A stretch of 64,000 bases of DNA from Gammaproteobacteria bacterium (GCA_016209015.1 JACQWY010000049.1:1-64000), one strand, 5' to 3'. Positions 50,211-58,997 are shown, counted from the stretch's first letter. The notes: generated by a model from the letters alone, not told the origin. Translations and numbers: made by a program.

Positions 50211-50332
50211 TCGGCCGGCTCGGAGACGCCGCCGCCGGCAATGAGAAAAGCCGGCTCAACGCAAGCGCGCCGCGCACCCCGCCCGCGGAAAGCGCGCGAC
50301 GACCGTGGTGAGGGCCACCTCGTCGCGCCTCC

Positions 50333-51517
50333 TCACCCGAGGAGCTGCTGATCCCGCTGCCCCGGATCCGCGATCGCGCGCTTCTGGTAGGGCGTCGTGT
50401 CGATCTCGGCGAGCGCGATGTTGCCCGCGAGCACCGCCGCTTTCCATCGTTGTTGCGCGGCGTCGCGCTCCTGGAATTCCGGCATCACTTCCCTGGCGAA
50501 GAGCTCGAGGCTCCGGCAGATGTCCTCGTGCGGCGTGCGGCCCGCCTGGAACAGCAGGATCACCTGATCGATGTGGCAGGCCTCGAACTCCTTCAGGCGC
50601 GCGCGCAAGGTCGCGGGCGAGCCGATGAGCGAGGTGCCGGGGTTCTTCTTCTCCGAAGTCCCGCGCCACTGCTGGTATTCGTCCCACAGCGACATCGTGC
50701 CCGGCACGATCGGGCCGTTCTTGCCGTAGAACGCGAGACAGAACTGGAAGAACGTCCAGCCGTCGGCGAGACGCTCCGCCTCCTCGTCCGTCGGCGCACA
50801 CATGAAACCCGCGACGATCGCGAGGTTCGGGTTCGTCTGGTAGTCGGTGAGGGTGTCGAGCTCGTGCACGAACGCGTTGTAGTAGGCGTTGACCCAGGCT
50901 TGCGCGCCTTCAGCGTTCACGAACTGGAACGCGAGCGCGCCCATGCCGCGGCGCGCCGCCATGCGGATCGTCTCCATCTGCGAGCAGGCGACCCACAGCG
51001 GCGGATGCGGTTTCTGCAGCGGCTTCGGCACGACGTTGCGCAGCGGGAATTTGAAGTGCTCGCCTTCGTACTGCCAGCCTTCCTTCCAGAACATCGGCAT
51101 GAGGCAGCGCACCGCATCCTCCCACACCGCGCGTTTGTCGCGGAAGCGGCGCTCGAAGGGGTGGAGCTCGGTCACGCTCGAGCCCTCGCCGATGCCGAGC
51201 TCGACGCGGCCGTCGGAGAGCAGGTCGAGCGTCGCGACGCGCTCGGCGACGCGCGCGGGATGATTCGTCGTGAGCTGGATGATGCCGTGGCCGAGGCGGA
51301 TGTTCTTCGTGCGCTGGCTCGCCGCGCCGAGGAAGACCTCCGGCGCGGAGGAGTGCGAATACTCCTCGAGGAAATGATGCTCGACTTCCCAGGCGACGTC
51401 GTAGCCGAGGCGATCGGCGAGCTCGATCTGCGCGAGCGATTCCTTCAGCAGGCGGTGTTCGTCGCCGTCGTGCCAGGGTTTCGGAAGCTGATGTTCGTAG
51501 AAGAGGCCGAATTTCAT
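50333..51517 (-). CDS. LLM-class flavin-dependent oxidoreductase (luciferase-like)
   Basis: 394 aa from ATG 51517 (MKFGLFYEHQLPKPW). TIM-barrel luciferase-like monooxygenase: DVAWEVEHHFLEEYSHSSAPEVFLGAASQRTKNIRLGHGI, then LDLLSDGRVELGIGEGSSVTELHPF, the conserved flavin/phosphate-binding parts, and a C-terminal LIGSPATLRARLKEFEACHIDQVILLFQAGRTPHEDICRSLELFAREVMPEF. Such enzymes use FMNH2 or F420 for oxygenation of diverse substrates. It stands alone, with no obvious flavin reductase next to it. Substrate unknown. Confidence 0.9.
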   Translation of the reverse strand: MKFGLFYEHQLPKPWHDGDEHRLLKESLAQIELADRLGYDVAWEVEHHFLEEYSHSSAPEVFLGAASQRTKNIRLGHGIIQLTTNHPARVAERVATLDLLSDGRVELGIGEGSSVTELHPFERRFRDKRAVWEDAVRCLMPMFWKEGWQYEGEHFKFPLRNVVPKPLQKPHPPLWVACSQMETIRMAARRGMGALAFQFVNAEGAQAWVNAYYNAFVHELDTLTDYQTNPNLAIVAGFMCAPTDEEAERLADGWTFFQFCLAFYGKNGPIVPGTMSLWDEYQQWRGTSEKKNPGTSLIGSPATLRARLKEFEACHIDQVILLFQAGRTPHEDICRSLELFAREVMPEFQERDAAQQRWKAAVLAGNIALAEIDTTPYQKRAIADPGQRDQQLLG

Positions 51518-51581
51518 GGTGTCCTCCCGGGTGGAGCTCAGGGCCGGCGTGCGGCGATGGTAATGCGCCGGGGCAGTGAAG

Positions 51582-51613
51582 TTAAGGAAGCTCTGCACTC
51601 ATTCAGAGGTTCA
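51582..51613. repeat. Shortened relative of the 160-bp inverted-repeat element
   Basis: TTAAGGAAGCTCTG (51582-51595) is followed closely by ATTCAGAGGTTC (51601-51612), matching the outer ends of the element at 8-167 without its hairpin core. It lies between the luciferase-like gene and the end of the Leu/Ala-rich gene. Likely a solo-end derivative. Confidence 0.6.
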
Positions 51614-51636
51614 TCGATCGGCCGATCGCGCCCCGC

Positions 51637-52644
51637 TCAGCCGACCGGACACCGGCTGCAGGCGGCCGGGGAGGACAGGCCGCCGCTGGACGCGACGCTC
51701 GCGATCAGCGTGAGCGGCGCGAGATTCGGCAGCCTGAGGTTCGCGAGCGCGGCGAGATTGAGACCCGCGATCGCCTGTGCGCTCAGCATGAAGTTCGCAT
51801 TGAGCATCGGCAGCGTGCTCGCGCCGGCGAGGCCGGTCGCGTTGAGCGCGAGCGGGGGCAGCGTCAGGAGCGGCTTCAATTGCAGCCGCAGATCCGCGAT
51901 CGCGCCGACGGACAAGTTCGAGATGCCGAGCGCGAGCAGATTCGCGCGCAGGCCGAGGAGCGCGGCGAGCAGCGCGAGCAGGTTCAGGTTGCCCGGCATC
52001 TGCGGCATCCGGATCTGGGCGGCGAGCCGGAGCGTCGGCAGGAGCTGCAGCGGTCCGCCGAATATCGCGGCGGCGGCGGCGAGCTTCGCGTAGGCCGCGG
52101 CGCGGGCCGCGGCGCGCATCGCGACCGGAGACAGGGGCGCCGCCGCGGCGCCGGGCAGGCCGAGCGCCGCATTCACGCTCAAGGCGACCTTGGGTATCAG
52201 CAGGTCGACGCCGAGCCGCGCGCGCAGCGTCGCGACGCAGCGCAGCGCGAGCGACAGCGAAGTGAGCGTCGCGAGATGCGGCATCAGCGGCAGCAGGGGC
52301 AGCAGCGCGGCGAGGCTCAGCTTCAGCGGCGTCATGCTCAGCGAGAGCCGCGACGCACCGCCCGGGGCGCACGGCGAGAAGCCGAGGTTCGCGGTGAGCG
52401 TCTCGATCGCCGTCGCGGTCGCGGAAATCTGCTCGACGAGATTCAGACTGATCGGCAGCGGCGGCAGACTCAGCGCGAGCTTCGGATTGAAGGACATCGT
52501 CGAGGCGAGCGGTCCGGTCAGCGAATTCGTATAGGCATTGAGCTGGCCGAGGGCCGGCGGCAGCGGAATCGTGCCGAGATTGCCGAGCGGCAGCAGCGCC
52601 GCGAGCAGGTCGCGGAGCTTGAGCACGCACATGCTGCAGGACAT
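51637..52644 (-). CDS. Leu/Ala-rich protein with terminal CxxC motifs, fourth gene of the vgrG operon
   Basis: 335 aa, not recognised. It starts MSCSMC (C3-x2-C6) and ends with CSRC followed by PVG (C329-x2-C332). Between them the chain is dominated by Leu, Ala, Pro and Ser in short hydrophobic blocks (LALSLPPLPISLNL, LSLAALLPLLPLMP, LNLLALLAALLGLRANLLAL, LPNLAPLTLIASVASS) with very few acidic residues. There is no ordinary signal peptide. The segments are long enough for membrane insertion but broken by Pro, Gly and Asn. It starts 12 bp after the methyltransferase stop in the four-gene vgrG operon, so a secreted cargo, a membrane-acting toxin or a structural adaptor are all possible. Function unknown. 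Confidence 0.7.
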   Translation of the reverse strand: MSCSMCVLKLRDLLAALLPLGNLGTIPLPPALGQLNAYTNSLTGPLASTMSFNPKLALSLPPLPISLNLVEQISATATAIETLTANLGFSPCAPGGASRLSLSMTPLKLSLAALLPLLPLMPHLATLTSLSLALRCVATLRARLGVDLLIPKVALSVNAALGLPGAAAAPLSPVAMRAAARAAAYAKLAAAAAIFGGPLQLLPTLRLAAQIRMPQMPGNLNLLALLAALLGLRANLLALGISNLSVGAIADLRLQLKPLLTLPPLALNATGLAGASTLPMLNANFMLSAQAIAGLNLAALANLRLPNLAPLTLIASVASSGGLSSPAACSRCPVG

Positions 52645-52656
52645 GGCGCTACCGCC

Positions 52657-54210
52657 TCAGGCGACGAGCAGCATCGCGTTCGCCAGGCGCGCCAGGGCCT
52701 TGTCGATCGCGGGGCCCATGATTTCCGCGACGATCGCCGGATCCTCCACCGGCTCATCCTGAAGCAGGAGCCGCAGCGTTTTCGCCGTGACGAGCGCGGT
52801 CATCTCGCGGGCGAGCGCCTCGCGATCGCGGCTGCCGTCGAGCAGCGCGAGCAGGTGACGATCGAAGGGCGGCAGCTCGACGCGCAGGTGGCGCCGGTTC
52901 GTCGCCCAGCTCTGATCGCGGAGCTGCCACCGCACGAGCGCCGAGCAGGCCGGCCGCGGGCCGGGTCCGGTCGTGAAGAGATCAGGATGGCGGTGCAGCT
53001 CGAGCACGCCGTTCGAGGCGCACTCGAGGACGATGGAGGCGATTCCGGAGAGCCCGGCCGCGTCGTCCTCCCCCTCGCCGACGAGCGTGGCGAGCGCGGT
53101 GAGCGGCAGCGCCGCCGGGCTGCGCTCGGTCAGCGTGGCGAGCAGCGTGCGCTCGAGCGCGGTGTGGGCACTCAGCACCATGCCGCCCGGGTGGCGGAAC
53201 ATCAGGCCCTCGCTGCCGCGCTCGCCGTCCTCCGGGGTGTGCGGCACGAGCGCCGAGGACACGCGATAGTCGGCGATCGTCGCCGGCGTGATCTCGCGCC
53301 GCAGCGCGACTTCGGCGTGGCAGAGCAGGGTGCGGCGGAACGTGCGGTTACGCAGGAAATCGAGATACTGCTCGAAGCGGATGATGTCCGGCGCGATGCG
53401 CTGCAGGGTTTCGCGCACCTTGGGGGAGATGTCCTGCGTGAGCATCATCGAGGACAGCGCGGCCTCGCCGAGGTAGCCGAGGCCCGCCGCCTGCGCGCGC
53501 TCCGCGAACTGGTGGAAATAGAGCGGCGTGTTGCAGATCTCGAGGTGTTCGTGGAAGAGATAGGCGTCGTCGCGGTCGCGCACGAGCTCGAGCTCGTCGC
53601 GCAGCATCTGCCCGTAGGTGTTGCCCTGCGGGACGCTGTCGACGAGGAAGTTCAGCAGCGCGCGGGCCTGCGCGATGCGGTCGCGATCGTCGTCGAAGCC
53701 GCGGGCGTGGAAGTTCATCATCTCGCGCACGGTCGCGCGCAGATGCCAGCCCGGATAGGTGTTGTAGCTGATGTAGGCGATGCCGTGCGGGGAGAGCAGC
53801 TCGCGGCAGAGCGTGAGAATGCGCGTCTGCACCGCTTCCGGCACCCAGGAGTAGACGCCGTGACAGACGATGTAGTCGAACTCGCCGAGCTCGCGCCCGG
53901 CGGCGAGGATGTCTCCGCACTCGAGCGTGACGTTCGTGAGCCCGAGGGCGGCGATCGTCTCGCGGCCCTTGTCGATCTGCGTCGCCGCGGTGTCGATGCC
54001 GTGGAAGCGGCTGCCGGGCGCGGTGTCCGCCATCGGAATGAGATTGCCGCCCGCGCCGCAGCCGAGCTCGAGCACGCGGCAGGCCGCGGGATCGACGGCG
54101 GGGAAGCCGAACAGGCCCGCGATGCTCGCGAGGTGCGCGGGATGCGTGTTTTCGAACGGGTAGCTCTCGTAGGGGATGCTGTCGTAGGTCGTCGTCGTCG
54201 GGGCGTTCAC
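52657..54210 (-). CDS. Class I SAM methyltransferase with regulatory domain (T6SS-linked)
   Basis: 517 aa from GTG 54210, overlapping the stop of the DUF6931-like gene by four bases. N-terminal Rossmann methyltransferase: ENTHPAHLASIAGLFGF, motif I VLELGCGAGGNLIPMA, FDYIVCHGVYSWVPE (motif IV/post-IV), YISYNTYPGW. The C-terminal half (from about 230, MLTQDISPKVRETLQRIAPDIIRFEQYLDFLRNRTFRRTLLCH) matches the MethyTransf_Reg plus winged-helix arrangement. Target unknown. Its place between vgrG, a DUF6931-like gene and the Leu/Ala-rich gene suggests that it modifies a T6SS or cargo protein, by inference. Confidence 0.85.
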   Translation of the reverse strand: MNAPTTTTYDSIPYESYPFENTHPAHLASIAGLFGFPAVDPAACRVLELGCGAGGNLIPMADTAPGSRFHGIDTAATQIDKGRETIAALGLTNVTLECGDILAAGRELGEFDYIVCHGVYSWVPEAVQTRILTLCRELLSPHGIAYISYNTYPGWHLRATVREMMNFHARGFDDDRDRIAQARALLNFLVDSVPQGNTYGQMLRDELELVRDRDDAYLFHEHLEICNTPLYFHQFAERAQAAGLGYLGEAALSSMMLTQDISPKVRETLQRIAPDIIRFEQYLDFLRNRTFRRTLLCHAEVALRREITPATIADYRVSSALVPHTPEDGERGSEGLMFRHPGGMVLSAHTALERTLLATLTERSPAALPLTALATLVGEGEDDAAGLSGIASIVLECASNGVLELHRHPDLFTTGPGPRPACSALVRWQLRDQSWATNRRHLRVELPPFDRHLLALLDGSRDREALAREMTALVTAKTLRLLLQDEPVEDPAIVAEIMGPAIDKALARLANAMLLVA

Positions 54211-54779
54211 AGCGGAGCCCTCGCATGCAGGATGCCGCGCGACAGGAACTGACGGTAGCGCTCGGGGATCTCGGGAGGCGGCGCCTGCGTCGCGGCGAGG
54301 ACGAGCGCCGCGACCGCGGCCTGGCCCGTGAGCTCGGGCGCCGGCGGTGCGATCGGCAGATCCGCCGGGGCGAGACTCTCGCCGCTCCAGAATGCCGCGA
54401 GCGCGGCGAAGCGTGCCGCCGGATCGTCGGCGTCCTCCGCGGCTTTCTCGGCGACACGGCAGTTCTCGTTCGACGGCGCCTGGCTCCAGGCCGCGGCGGC
54501 CGCGACCGCGGCGCTCGCCTGCGGCGAGAGCGCGCGGCCCTGCGCGACGCAGCTCGCGGTCCAGGCGACGGCGTCGGGCTTCGGCAGGCCGTGGGCGAGA
54601 TAGGTCAGTGCGTCCTTGAAGAGCTCCTGCTGGATCAGCGCGGAGAGGAACGCGGCCGGCGCCGGATCGTCGGCGAGCAGCGCGCGCGCCGGCGGCTCGA
54701 GCTCGAGCGCCGCGCACACCGCGGCGGGCGTGCGCCCGGCGAGCCTGACCAGCGGATCCGCATCGGGCGGTGTACTCAT
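54207..54779 (-). CDS. Small helical T6SS-associated protein (DUF6931-like)
   Basis: 190 aa. Ala/Pro-rich and helical, with a recognisable block AFLSALIQQELFKDALTYLAHGLPKPDAVAWTASCV and an ending IPERYRQFLSRGILHARAPL. Length, composition and placement next to vgrG resemble proteins called DUF6931, found in T6SS clusters; this name is from memory and should be checked. No signal peptide or catalytic motif. It starts 34 bp after the vgrG stop and overlaps the methyltransferase start. Possibly an adaptor or chaperone. Confidence 0.6.
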   Translation of the reverse strand: MSTPPDADPLVRLAGRTPAAVCAALELEPPARALLADDPAPAAFLSALIQQELFKDALTYLAHGLPKPDAVAWTASCVAQGRALSPQASAAVAAAAAWSQAPSNENCRVAEKAAEDADDPAARFAALAAFWSGESLAPADLPIAPPAPELTGQAAVAALVLAATQAPPPEIPERYRQFLSRGILHARAPL

Positions 54780-54813
54780 GGATGGTCCCTGTCCCCGCGG
54801 CCCGACGGGCCGC

Positions 54814-56802
54814 TCAGTTGATTTTTACGAGGCCGCCCTGCAGCGTGAGGACGCCGGTCCCCGCGACCGTGGTCAGCGGGCTCTTCGCGTCGAGCGTGGC
54901 CGAGCCCTTGATGGTGATTTGGATCCCGTCGAGCGTGATGCCCGACTGGTCGATGACGATCTTGTTCGCGCCGACCTTGAGCGTGATGGATTGCATGGCC
55001 TCGACGGTCTGGCTGCCGGCCGAGATCTTCAGGGTGTCGTTGCCCTGGGTGATCTTCGTGTCGCGGTTGCCCATCTTGATCTCGAGCGAGTCGTTGCCCT
55101 CTTTGATCGTGACGGTACGGTCCTTCTTGATGGTCATGGTCTGGCTGCCGTCTTTCGCGCCGCCGTCGCCGATCGTCACGACCTGATTGTTGAAGATGTC
55201 GATCTTCTGGTCGCCCGGATCCTTCTTCTCGAAACCGACTTTCAGCGTGTCGCTGTTCTCCACGACCCGGTTGAAATCGCGCTCGGCGTGGAAGTAGACC
55301 TCCTCCTTGTCCTTCTTGTCCTCGAAGCGCAGCTCGTTGAAAGCCTTGTCGTCGCCCTTCGTCGTGCTGCGCGTCTTGATGGTGCTCTTCGTCATCTCCG
55401 CCGGAAGATCGTAGGGCGGCATCTGATCGTTGTTGTAGACGCGGCCGGTGACGATCGGCCGGTCCGGATCCCCCTCGAGGAATTCGACGACGACTTCCTG
55501 GCCGATGCGCGGCAGGTAGATCTGGCCCCATTTCTTGCCGGCCCAGGCCTGCGCGACGCGGATCCAGCACGAGGCCGTCTCGTCGGCCTTGCCGTGGCGG
55601 TCCCAGTGGAACTTGAGCTTCACCCGCCCGTACTTGTCGGTGTGGATCTCGTCGTCCTTGGGACCGGCGACGATGGCCGTCTGCGGGCCGCGGATCATGG
55701 GCTTCGGCGTCCGGCGTTCCGGGCGGAACGGCCGGGTCTTGTCGATCGCCTGGAACTCGGTGCCGAAGCGGAAGCCGATGTGCTCCTTGTGCGCGCCCAT
55801 CTCGTGCTGGGTGGAGGAGAGGTCGTGGCGCACGGCGCACACGAGGTACTCCTTGTTCAGCGGCGGGCGCGGATGATCGTCGAGCTTGAACAGATTGCCG
55901 ACGCCGATGGCGCGGGGATTGCCCGCGCCCACGTAGCGCTGGTAGGGCACCTGGAGCTCTTCGCGGCGGATTTTCGCGTAGTTGTCGCCGTCCGCTTTTT
56001 GCAGGTGCACGCCGGGATAGTCGAACACCTCGAACTTGGACTGGGCGTGGCTCGCGGGGACGATGGAGCGTCCCTCGAGGCTCGTGGTCGGCTTCGTGAA
56101 ATCGAAGTTCGTGACGACGTAGCCGCCGCTCTCCACTTCTTTCAGCTCGCGCCACTCCGTGATGACCTCGCGTTCGTAGATCGCGAGATCCGCCGCCGCC
56201 CGGTAGGGCACGATGTGGTAATTCGGAACGGTCTTGTGCGCGGTGGTGGCGTCGCAGAGCACGAGGGTGTGCTTCGTCTTCTCGTGCTCGAAGAAGTAAT
56301 AGATGCCTTCCTCTTCCATGAGCCGGCTCGCGAAGTCGAAATCGCTCTCCCGGTACTGGACGCAGAATTCGCGCTTGACGTAGGTGCCCGACAGGCGCTC
56401 GGCGAAGTCGCTGAATCCGTGATCCTTGAAGATGCCATCCTTGATGATCTCCGGGACGGTCTTGTCGAGCCAGATCCGGCAATCATGCGTCCTGGTGAGG
56501 AGCCACGGCCACGGGCGCAGGATCACCTTGTAAATGGCGAAACGGGAGGCCGCACCCGCATGCTCGATGAGCGCGACGATGCCGTGGAAGAAGCGGACCC
56601 CACCCTCGGTCTCCATCTCCACGCACATCGGCTTGCCGAGCAGCTCGTCGAAATCGACCTCGAAGCTTCCGTGTTGCAAATCGAGCTCGATGCGGAACGG
56701 GCGGCCGAGCTCGTCCTCCATCTTCATCGAGCGCAGCGTGAACGTCCCCTGATCGGGCGGACTATGCACCTGAACGGTGACTACTTGCCCTTGCTCAGCC
56801 AA
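54814..56802 (-). CDS. vgrG: Type VI secretion tip protein VgrG (TssI)
   Basis: About 662 aa from a TTG at 56802, chosen because GAGGAG lies 8 bases upstream and homology starts there; the open frame upstream to 57345 is not VgrG-like and runs across the intergenic region into tssA. The trimeric spike fold is complete: gp27-like part (LEGRSIVPASHAQSKFEVFDYPG), the gp5 OB part (IHTDKYGRVKLKFHWDRHGKADETASCWIRVAQAWAGKKWGQIYLPRIGQEVVVEFLEGDPDRPIVTGRVYN) and a C-terminal beta-helix (TIKKDRTVTIKEGNDSLEIK, TLKISAGSQTVEAMQSITL). No toxic extension. Divergent from tssA and first of four genes. Confidence 0.92.
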   Translation of the reverse strand: MAEQGQVVTVQVHSPPDQGTFTLRSMKMEDELGRPFRIELDLQHGSFEVDFDELLGKPMCVEMETEGGVRFFHGIVALIEHAGAASRFAIYKVILRPWPWLLTRTHDCRIWLDKTVPEIIKDGIFKDHGFSDFAERLSGTYVKREFCVQYRESDFDFASRLMEEEGIYYFFEHEKTKHTLVLCDATTAHKTVPNYHIVPYRAAADLAIYEREVITEWRELKEVESGGYVVTNFDFTKPTTSLEGRSIVPASHAQSKFEVFDYPGVHLQKADGDNYAKIRREELQVPYQRYVGAGNPRAIGVGNLFKLDDHPRPPLNKEYLVCAVRHDLSSTQHEMGAHKEHIGFRFGTEFQAIDKTRPFRPERRTPKPMIRGPQTAIVAGPKDDEIHTDKYGRVKLKFHWDRHGKADETASCWIRVAQAWAGKKWGQIYLPRIGQEVVVEFLEGDPDRPIVTGRVYNNDQMPPYDLPAEMTKSTIKTRSTTKGDDKAFNELRFEDKKDKEEVYFHAERDFNRVVENSDTLKVGFEKKDPGDQKIDIFNNQVVTIGDGGAKDGSQTMTIKKDRTVTIKEGNDSLEIKMGNRDTKITQGNDTLKISAGSQTVEAMQSITLKVGANKIVIDQSGITLDGIQITIKGSATLDAKSPLTTVAGTGVLTLQGGLVKIN

Positions 56803-57091
56803 GCGCGCTGCTCCTCGATGCGTTTTGATTCTTCGTCCCGCGACCGACGACGCGCTGCTTGTGCGGCGCGCGTCAACGTGTCGATAATATCGAAAAAAGC
56901 GCTGGGGCGCGTACCTCGCTTGGCGAGGTGCACGAGGCGTCCCGCGCGCGGCATGACGACGCGACGAGACCGGAACGGCGACGTGCGGTTCCAAGCCCAG
57001 GGGATTGCGACAATGAGCGTTCGACGTTGGCTTTTCAGCACGGCCTTCCACGGCATCGTCGCCCGCTGAACGTGACGAGCGTGCCCTCCAC
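56803..57091. promoter_or_regulatory. Divergent vgrG / tssA control region
   Basis: 289 bp between the two T6SS transcripts. It holds the AT-rich palindrome TCGATAATATCGA (56881-56893) and a 7-bp-stem hairpin ACCTCGC-TTG-GCGAGGT (56913-56929). A weak plus-strand promoter TTGTGC (56859-56864) / GATAAT (56883-56888) can be drawn with 18-bp spacing. The palindrome could be a regulator site for both operons. Confidence 0.4.
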
Positions 57092-58141
57092 ATGAGTCTC
57101 GACGTCGAATCCCTGCTCGCCCCGCTCTCCGACGAGACGCCGTCCGGCGAGAACCTCGAATACGATCCCGAGTACATCGAGCTCGAGATGGCGGCGGAGC
57201 GCAAGCCCGACCAGCAGTTCGGCGACACGATCGTCCCGGGCGAAGAGCCCGACTGGAACGACGTCGCGAACCGCGCGGTCTCGCTGCTCGGTCGCACCCG
57301 CGATCTGCGGGTCGCGATCCATCTGGTCCAGGCCGCGCTGCGCAACGACGGCTTCCCGGGATTTCGGGACGCCCTCGCGGTGATCGACGGTTACCTGGAA
57401 CGCCTCTGGGACAGCGTCCATCCCCAGCTCGATCCGGACGACGACCTCGATCCGACGATGCGCGTGAATCTGCTGCGCACGCTGTGCAACGTCCAGGCCG
57501 TCGTCAAACCCATCCGCGAGGCGCCGCTCGCCCGCTCGCGCATGCTCGGCATCGCCTCGACCCATCTCGTCCAGAGCGCCGAGGCGCCGCGTGGCGAGGA
57601 CGGCGGGGAGGCCGGTCCGAGCCGTGCCGACCTCGACGCGGTGTTCATGGACTGCGACCTTGACGAATTCCGGGCGACGGTCGAGGCGCTCCGCGAGTCG
57701 CTGCGGCTCGTGCGCCATCTCGAGGCGGCGCTGACCGACCGCGTCGGTGCCGGCAATGCCTTCGACATGAGCCCGCTCGTCGCTGCGCTGAAAGAGGCCG
57801 ACGGCATCGCCGGCGCCTGGCTCGTGCGGCGCGACGGCAGCGGCGATGCCGCGGCCGGCGAGGCTGAGGGCGGCGGGACGGGCGCGCAGGAGGCGGGATC
57901 CGGCGGCGGCGCGTCGTCCGCGCCGGGCCGCGCGATGCGGGCCGGCGTGCACAGCCGCGAGGACGTGCTGCGCGGGCTCGACGAGATGATCCGTTTCTTC
58001 GAGTCGAACGAGCCGACGAGTCCCGTGCCGTTGCTGCTCGGCCGCGCGAAGCGGTGGATGAGCATGGATTTCCTGGCGATACTCGAGGACTTCTCGCCCG
58101 ATGCGGCGCGTGAGGCCGAAAAATTGCGAGGCAGCAACTGA
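57092..58141 (+). CDS. tssA: Type VI secretion protein TssA (ImpA_N domain)
   Basis: 349 aa. The ImpA_N domain is clear: LLAPLSDETPSGENLEYDPEYIELEMAAERKPDQQFGDTIVPGEEPDWNDV, followed by LLGRTRDLRVAIHLVQAALRNDGFPGFRDALAVIDGYLERLWDSVHP. A Gly/Ala-rich linker (about 250-285) leads to the C-terminal SREDVLRGLDEMIRFFESNEPTSPVPLLLGRAKRWMSMDFLAILEDFSPDA. TssA caps and guides growth of the contractile sheath at the baseplate. This is the short TssA class. First gene of the plus-strand T6SS run. Confidence 0.93.
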   Translation: MSLDVESLLAPLSDETPSGENLEYDPEYIELEMAAERKPDQQFGDTIVPGEEPDWNDVANRAVSLLGRTRDLRVAIHLVQAALRNDGFPGFRDALAVIDGYLERLWDSVHPQLDPDDDLDPTMRVNLLRTLCNVQAVVKPIREAPLARSRMLGIASTHLVQSAEAPRGEDGGEAGPSRADLDAVFMDCDLDEFRATVEALRESLRLVRHLEAALTDRVGAGNAFDMSPLVAALKEADGIAGAWLVRRDGSGDAAAGEAEGGGTGAQEAGSGGGASSAPGRAMRAGVHSREDVLRGLDEMIRFFESNEPTSPVPLLLGRAKRWMSMDFLAILEDFSPDAAREAEKLRGSN

Positions 58142-58433
58142 GCGGGTGGTGCGGTCGGGCCGGGGACCCGAGCGGAAAGGATCTCGAGCGGCGAGGCCCC
58201 CCCGCGCCGTGACGGGATTTTTTCCGCCCGGGTCCTAAAGAAGTCCGCGCAAAATCCGTTATCGAGTCTTCTGGAGCGGAGACCCGGCCGGTGCGCTGTG
58301 CGAGGCGCACGAGTTCAGTGCGCGACGCATGGCCCGGCGCTTCCGCCGCGACCCGGCGTGGCCGCCGGCTGCGGTTCGTAACATTGGCCCATTAAGTTTT
58401 CCGACAGGACGCTGTCACAGAGGAGGCCCCGTC
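58142..58433. other. 292-bp gap between tssA and tssB
   Basis: No gene. It contains GATTTTTTCC (58208-58217), a short inverted repeat GACAG-GACG-CTGTC (58403-58416) and AGGAGG (58421-58426) for tssB. The gap suggests that tssB has its own promoter in addition to read-through from tssA; no firm -35/-10 pair was found. Confidence 0.4.
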
Positions 58434-58949
58434 ATGGCGAAGGCAAGCAGTCAGAAATTCATCGCCCGCAATCGCGCGCCGCGAGTCCAGATCGAATACG
58501 ACGTGGAGCTCTACGGCTCGACGAAAAAGGTGCAGTTGCCGTTCGTGATGGGCGTGATGGCCGATCTCTCGGGCAAGCCGGCGGAAGCGCTGCCCCCCGT
58601 CGACAAGCGCAAGGCCCTCGAGATCGACGTCGACAATTTCGACGAGCGCCTCAAAGCCATGAAGCCGCGCGTCGCCTACCGCGTGCCGAATACGCTGACG
58701 GGCGAAGGCGATCTGACTGTCGACATCTCCTTCGAGAGCATGGACGACTTCTCGCCGGCCGCGGTCGCGCGCAAGGTCGAGCCGCTGCGCAAGCTGCTCG
58801 AAGCCCGCACCCAGCTCTCCAACCTGCTGACCTACATGGACGGCAAGAGCGGCGCGGAGGAGCTGATCAGCAAGGTCCTCGCGGATCCCGCGCTGCTGCA
58901 GGCCGTGGTCGCCGCGCCGAAGGCCGACGAGCCCGGCGGCGACGCCTGA
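58434..58949 (+). CDS. tssB: Type VI secretion sheath protein TssB (VipA)
   Basis: 171 aa from ATG 58434, with AGGAGG 8 bases upstream; the open frame runs further back without likeness. RAPRVQIEYDVELYGSTKKVQLPFVMGVMADLSG is the family N-terminus, then FDERLKAMKPRVAYRVPNTLTGEGDLTVDISFESMDDFSPAAVARKVEPLRKLLEARTQLSNLLTYMDGK. Small sheath subunit, pairing with TssC. Length normal. Confidence 0.95.
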   Translation: MAKASSQKFIARNRAPRVQIEYDVELYGSTKKVQLPFVMGVMADLSGKPAEALPPVDKRKALEIDVDNFDERLKAMKPRVAYRVPNTLTGEGDLTVDISFESMDDFSPAAVARKVEPLRKLLEARTQLSNLLTYMDGKSGAEELISKVLADPALLQAVVAAPKADEPGGDA

Positions 58950-58997
58950 ACGATTACACGACGCACCCATCAACCCTGAACCTGGGGACGAAAGCGT

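Noticed and set aside
56803-57345. A longer VgrG N-terminus in the open frame up to 57345
   Set aside because: The added residues are Arg/Ser-rich, overlap the tssA start on the other strand and have no VgrG likeness; TTG 56802 has a proper ribosome site.
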